Source: Cryobacterium luteum
GTDB taxonomy: Bacteria; Actinomycetota; Actinomycetes; Actinomycetales; Microbacteriaceae
Direction of reading: 5' to 3'
NCBI RefSeq assembly: GCF_900110125.1
Contig: NZ_FOCN01000004.1
Span: forward strand, 1 to 64,000
Length of the DNA: 64,000 bases
Shown here: piece by piece, positions 60,494 to 64,000 of the stretch
Numbering within the stretch: position 1 is the stretch's first letter
Layout of the letters: the number at the start of each line of letters is the position of its first letter
Program-made: the position numbers and the translations under genes
The notes under the pieces: generated by a model
Databases searched by the model: none
Seen by the model: only the letters and a program-made list of their open reading frames with translations
What the model was told of the DNA's origin: nothing

Positions 60494-61645
60494 ATGACCT
60501 CGGCCGATTCCACTACCCCAGCCTCCAGCACCGAACGGTTCTCGCCCCTGCACCAGGCACACGTCGATGCCGGCGCGAGCTTCACCGATTTCGCCGGCTG
60601 GCAGATGCCGGTGCGCTATTCGAGCGACCTCGCCGAGCATCACGCCGTGCGCAACCAGGCCGGTCTGTTCGACCTCTCGCACATGGCCGAGATCCTGGTC
60701 GACGGCCCGGATGCCGGTGCCTACCTTGACTATGCGCTCGCCGGCAAGCTCTCCGTCATCGAGCTCTGGCAGGCCAAATACAGCCTGCTCCTGAACGAGA
60801 ACGGCGGCATCATCGACGACCTCGTCGTTTACCGCCTCGACGAAACCCGGTTCCTCGTCGTCGCGAACGCCGGCAACCGGTTCGCCGCCTTCGATGCGCT
60901 GCTCGCGCGCGCCGTCGACTTCGATGTCGCTGTCATCGACCAGAGCGACGACTACGCGCTCATCGCAGTGCAGGGCCCGAACGCCCTCGCCATTCTCGAC
61001 GCTACCGCGGGCGTGACCGACCTGGGTTATGACCTGCGCTTCATGAAGTACTACCGCATCACGGATGCCCTCTTCCGCGGCCACACCCTGCTGGTCGCCC
61101 GCACCGGGTACACCGGCGAAGACGGATTCGAGCTCTACCTCGCGGCCGAGCACGCCCGCGAACTCTGGGATGCACTGATGAGTGCCGGCGACGAACACGG
61201 GCTGGTTCCCGCCGGGTTGGCCAGCCGCGACACCCTCCGGCTCGAAGCCGGCATGCCGCTCTACGGCCACGAACTCACCCTCACCACCTTCCCGGCCCAG
61301 GCCGGCCTCGGCAAGGTGGTCAACCTGAACAAGGAAAACGACTTCGTGGGTCGGGCCGCGAGCGTTGCGGGGCCGGCAGCGGGGGCATCCGTTTTGGTGG
61401 GTCTGATCGCCGCCGGCAAACGAGCTGGGCGGGCCGACTATGCCATCTTCCGCAGCCTTGACGCTGAAACCGCCGACGGCGTGATCACGAGCGGCGCCCT
61501 CTCGCCGACCCTCGGCTACCCGATTGCTATGGCCTACGTCACCCCCGACCTGGCCCGCCTCGGCACCGAGGTGTACGTCGACGTGCGGGGCACCCGCCTT
61601 CCCGCGACCGTCACGTCTCTCCCCTTCTATAAGCGTGTCAAGTAG
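60494..61645 (+). CDS. gcvT: Glycine cleavage system T protein (aminomethyltransferase)
   Basis: The 383-residue protein has the GcvT fold: [56 protein letters not shown] and [16 protein letters not shown], then [20 protein letters not shown]. It transfers the methylene carbon of glycine from lipoyl-GcvH to tetrahydrofolate. The ATG at 60494 is about 40 bases after the riboswitch hairpin with GGAG before it. The frame is open upstream through the riboswitch, which is not coding. Confidence 0.95.
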   Translation: MTSADSTTPASSTERFSPLHQAHVDAGASFTDFAGWQMPVRYSSDLAEHHAVRNQAGLFDLSHMAEILVDGPDAGAYLDYALAGKLSVIELWQAKYSLLLNENGGIIDDLVVYRLDETRFLVVANAGNRFAAFDALLARAVDFDVAVIDQSDDYALIAVQGPNALAILDATAGVTDLGYDLRFMKYYRITDALFRGHTLLVARTGYTGEDGFELYLAAEHARELWDALMSAGDEHGLVPAGLASRDTLRLEAGMPLYGHELTLTTFPAQAGLGKVVNLNKENDFVGRAASVAGPAAGASVLVGLIAAGKRAGRADYAIFRSLDAETADGVITSGALSPTLGYPIAMAYVTPDLARLGTEVYVDVRGTRLPATVTSLPFYKRVK

Positions 61646-61691
61646 TCCCGTTCTTCCTCTGAAATCCGTGCAACCTGCGAAAGGCAACACC

Positions 61692-62063
61692 ATGACAGAC
61701 ACATCAACGCTCCAGTACACCGCTGAACATGAATGGGTCCTGGTCGAGGGCAGCATCGCGACCGTCGGCATCACCGCCTACGCCGCTGAGAAGCTCGGCG
61801 ACGTCGTCTTCGTCGAACTGCCCGAGGTGGGCAGCACGGTCACCGGCGGCACGGTCGTCGGCGAGATCGAATCGACCAAGTCGGTCGGCGAGCTGTTCGC
61901 TCCGGTCAACGGCACCGTCACGGCCACCAACGACCAGGTGATCGAGAGCCCCGAACTGGTCAACAGTGACCCGTTCGGCGCGGGCTGGCTGATCAAGGTC
62001 GAGTTCGAAGCCCTACCCACCCTGCTCACCTTTGCCGAGTATTCCGCCCTGATCGGGGAGTGA
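61692..62063 (+). CDS. gcvH: Glycine cleavage system H protein
   Basis: The 123-residue lipoyl carrier reads [20 protein letters not shown], then [20 protein letters not shown] with the lipoylated Lys in ESTKS. It shuttles the aminomethyl group between GcvP, GcvT and the L protein. It lies 46 bases after gcvT and 8 bases before gcvP in the same riboswitch-controlled operon. Confidence 0.96.
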   Translation: MTDTSTLQYTAEHEWVLVEGSIATVGITAYAAEKLGDVVFVELPEVGSTVTGGTVVGEIESTKSVGELFAPVNGTVTATNDQVIESPELVNSDPFGAGWLIKVEFEALPTLLTFAEYSALIGE

Positions 62064-62071
62064 CGCTCACT

Positions 62072-64000
62072 ATGACTCAGGCTTTCGCGCAGCGTCACAT
62101 CGGAACCGATGACGACTCCCAGTCCCATATGCTCACGATTCTCGGCTACGAGTCGGTGGACGATCTCGTCTCCGCCGCCATGCCCGCGTCGATCCACGCC
62201 GACCTGTTCCGGCAGGACGGCGACAGCGCCCTGCCGCCCGCCGCGACCGAGAACGAGGCCGTCGCCGAACTGCGCGCCCTCGCCGGCCGCAACACGGTCA
62301 AACGCTCGATGATCGGCCAGGGCTACTACGACACGTTCACGCCCGCCGTGATCAAGCGCAACGTGTTCGAGAACCCCAGCTGGTACACCGCGTACACCCC
62401 ATATCAGCCCGAGATCTCGCAGGGGCGGCTGGAAGCGCTGATCAACTTTCAGACCATGATCGCCGATCTCACCGGGCTGACCACGGCCAACGCGTCGATG
62501 CTCGACGAGTCCACGGCAGTGGTTGAGGGCATGCTGCTCGCCCTGCGCGCGTCGAAGTCGGGTTCGCGCCGGTTCATCGTCGACGCGGATGCCTTCTCCC
62601 AGACCCACGCGCTGCTCACCAACCGCGCCGCCGCGCTCGGCATCGAACTCGCTCCGGTGGCCCTGACCGAGCAGACCACGGCCGATGATCTCGGCGACTA
62701 TTTCGGTATCTTCGTGCAGTATCCGTCCGGCTCCGGTCGCATCTGGAACCCGCAGAACGTGATTGATCTCGCCCACGAACACAAGGCGCTCGCCGTCGTG
62801 GCCGCCGACCTGCTCGCCCTCACGCTGCTGAAGTCGCCCGGCGACCTCGGCGCCGATGTCGCCGTCGGCACCAGCCAACGTTTCGGCGTGCCGATGGGCT
62901 TCGGCGGACCGCACGCGGGCTACATGGCCGTACGCAAGGGCCTCGAACGCCAACTGCCCGGCCGCTTGGTCGGCGTGAGCGTCGACGCGGCGGGACACCC
63001 GGCCTACCGCCTGGCCCTGCAGGTGCGCGAGCAGCACATTCGCCGCGACAAGGCCACCTCCAACATCTGCACCGCCCAGGTACTGCTCGCCGTCATGGCC
63101 GGCATGTACGCGGTCTACCACGGGCCCGAGGGCCTGAAAAAGATCGCGACCCGGGTGCACGAGCGGGCCGGAGCGCTCGTCGCCGCCCTGCGCGCGATCG
63201 ACGTCGACGTGCGGAGCGACGCGTTCTTCGACACGATCCAGATCAACGTGCCGGCCGGCGCCGACGAAGTCGTCGCGAAGGCCGCCGCAAGCGGCTACAA
63301 CCTGCACCAGATCGATGCGAACACCATCAGCGTGTCGGTCGATGAGACCACCACTCTTGCCGACCTCTCGTACATCGTCGGAGCGTTCGGTGGCCGCGAC
63401 GCGTTCGGCCACGTCGACTTCGACGCCGTGCAGCACGGACTGCCGGGCGACCTCGACCGTGAGAGTGAGTTCCTCACCCACCCGGTGTTCAACACGCACC
63501 GTTCCGAGACCAGCATGATGCGCTACCTCAAGCGCCTCGCCGATTACGACTACGCGCTCGACCGCGGCATGATCCCGCTCGGCTCCTGCACCATGAAACT
63601 CAACGCGGCCAGCGAGATGGAGGCCGTCAGCTGGCCCGAATTCGCCGGAATCCACCCCTTCGCCCCCAAAGCGGATGTTGAGGGTTACCTGCACCTCGTG
63701 CGCCAGCTGGAAACCTGGCTGACCGACGTCACCGGGTACGACTCCGTCTCGCTTCAGCCGAACGCCGGCAGTCAGGGCGAACTGGCCGGGCTGCTCGCCA
63801 TCCGCGGCTACCACCAGTCCAATGGGGAGAGTGCCCGCACGGTCTGCCTGATCCCGTCGAGCGCACACGGCACCAACGCGGCATCCGCTGCCCTGGCCGG
63901 CATGCGCGTCGTGGTCGTGGCCTGCGACGAACTCGGCAACGTCGACCTGGCCGACCTGCACGCCAAGATCGCCGAGCACGCCGCCGATCTGGCCGCGCTC
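62072..64000 (+). CDS. gcvP: Glycine cleavage system P protein (glycine decarboxylase), 3' end beyond window
   Basis: The 643 codons from ATG 62072 to the window edge are the N-terminal two-thirds of the usual 950-residue protein. Segments include [55 protein letters not shown] and [20 protein letters not shown]; the C-terminal half begins [20 protein letters not shown]. The PLP Lys lies beyond the edge. It decarboxylates glycine and loads the aminomethyl group on GcvH. A large antisense ORF across the gene is rejected. Confidence 0.96.
   Translation, partial: MTQAFAQRHIGTDDDSQSHMLTILGYESVDDLVSAAMPASIHADLFRQDGDSALPPAATENEAVAELRALAGRNTVKRSMIGQGYYDTFTPAVIKRNVFENPSWYTAYTPYQPEISQGRLEALINFQTMIADLTGLTTANASMLDESTAVVEGMLLALRASKSGSRRFIVDADAFSQTHALLTNRAAALGIELAPVALTEQTTADDLGDYFGIFVQYPSGSGRIWNPQNVIDLAHEHKALAVVAADLLALTLLKSPGDLGADVAVGTSQRFGVPMGFGGPHAGYMAVRKGLERQLPGRLVGVSVDAAGHPAYRLALQVREQHIRRDKATSNICTAQVLLAVMAGMYAVYHGPEGLKKIATRVHERAGALVAALRAIDVDVRSDAFFDTIQINVPAGADEVVAKAAASGYNLHQIDANTISVSVDETTTLADLSYIVGAFGGRDAFGHVDFDAVQHGLPGDLDRESEFLTHPVFNTHRSETSMMRYLKRLADYDYALDRGMIPLGSCTMKLNAASEMEAVSWPEFAGIHPFAPKADVEGYLHLVRQLETWLTDVTGYDSVSLQPNAGSQGELAGLLAIRGYHQSNGESARTVCLIPSSAHGTNAASAALAGMRVVVVACDELGNVDLADLHAKIAEHAADLAAL

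Noticed and set aside
60479..61774. 431-residue minus-strand ORF opposite gcvT
   Set aside because: Shadow of gcvT; the sense frame is fully conserved and riboswitch-linked.
61778..63979. 733-residue minus-strand ORF opposite gcvH and gcvP
   Set aside because: It mirrors the codon pattern of gcvP and has no family motif; long antisense frames are expected at this GC.

Overview
The window looks like chromosomal DNA of a high-GC, mycothiol-making actinobacterium, most likely a member of the Microbacteriaceae. The evidence is a mycothiol S-conjugate amidase gene (mca), many GTG starts, leaderless promoters, Microbacteriaceae-type hypothetical proteins (DUF6264-like, DUF4307, DUF4245) and a strongly over-represented CGGATGC heptamer. 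No rRNA, tRNA, CRISPR array or intact transposase was seen. No gene-free stretch exceeds 300 bases.

Region 1 (1-7.5 kb) is accessory in character. It holds single metabolic or resistance-type genes (LysE exporter, DapA-like aldolase, GNAT, VOC, RidA, RibD/DHFR-like), a small regulator/membrane-protein pair with a candidate operator, and the decayed remains of a nucleotidyltransferase/HEPN module. The CGGATGC octamer common elsewhere is missing here, which fits recent or unstable DNA.

Region 2 (7.5-19.5 kb): a Ppx/GppA phosphatase, a large Ig-like membrane protein, a GH1 glycosidase homologue that has lost its nucleophile glutamate, an ABC-2 exporter, the LemA/HtpX pair, a YcaQ/AlkX-type DNA glycosylase, an AI-2E family transporter and threonine ammonia-lyase.

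Region 3 (19.7-38.1 kb) is an old actinobacterial core block. greA, DUF4307, mca, small membrane protein, hemolysin III, cis-prenyltransferase, PIN-PhoH, fumC, DUF4245, xseBA, ispH, glpX and ychF occur in an order recalling Mycobacterium tuberculosis Rv1080c-Rv1112, with carbonic anhydrase, fructose-bisphosphate aldolase, rmuC and an exonuclease added. The 3' end of ychF is duplicated with a synonymous change around a higB toxin fragment, as left by site-specific integration.

Region 4 (38.2-50.6 kb): small repair and unknown genes, then a five-gene ATP-dependent ketone carboxylase operon on the minus strand. It has two HyuA-like subunits, one HyuB-like, one gamma subunit and one unknown. It is divergent from an AcoR-type activator, with a perfect 8-3-8 palindrome between them.

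Region 5 (50.6-53.5 kb) is a thiol/sulfane-sulfur locus: thioredoxin, DUF4395, MFS, lipoprotein rhodanese and a 38-residue Cys-rich protein. Two promoters carry the same ATACCC-N4-GGGTAT CsoR/CstR-type operator.

Region 6 (53.5-64 kb): an ABC-F ATPase, a proton-pumping microbial rhodopsin in lower-GC DNA, an HTH-only LysR-like protein with a basic tail, a LON-domain protein, an ABC-2 exporter and a Tag-like DNA glycosylase. A tandem glycine riboswitch then precedes gcvT-gcvH-gcvP, and gcvP runs off the window.
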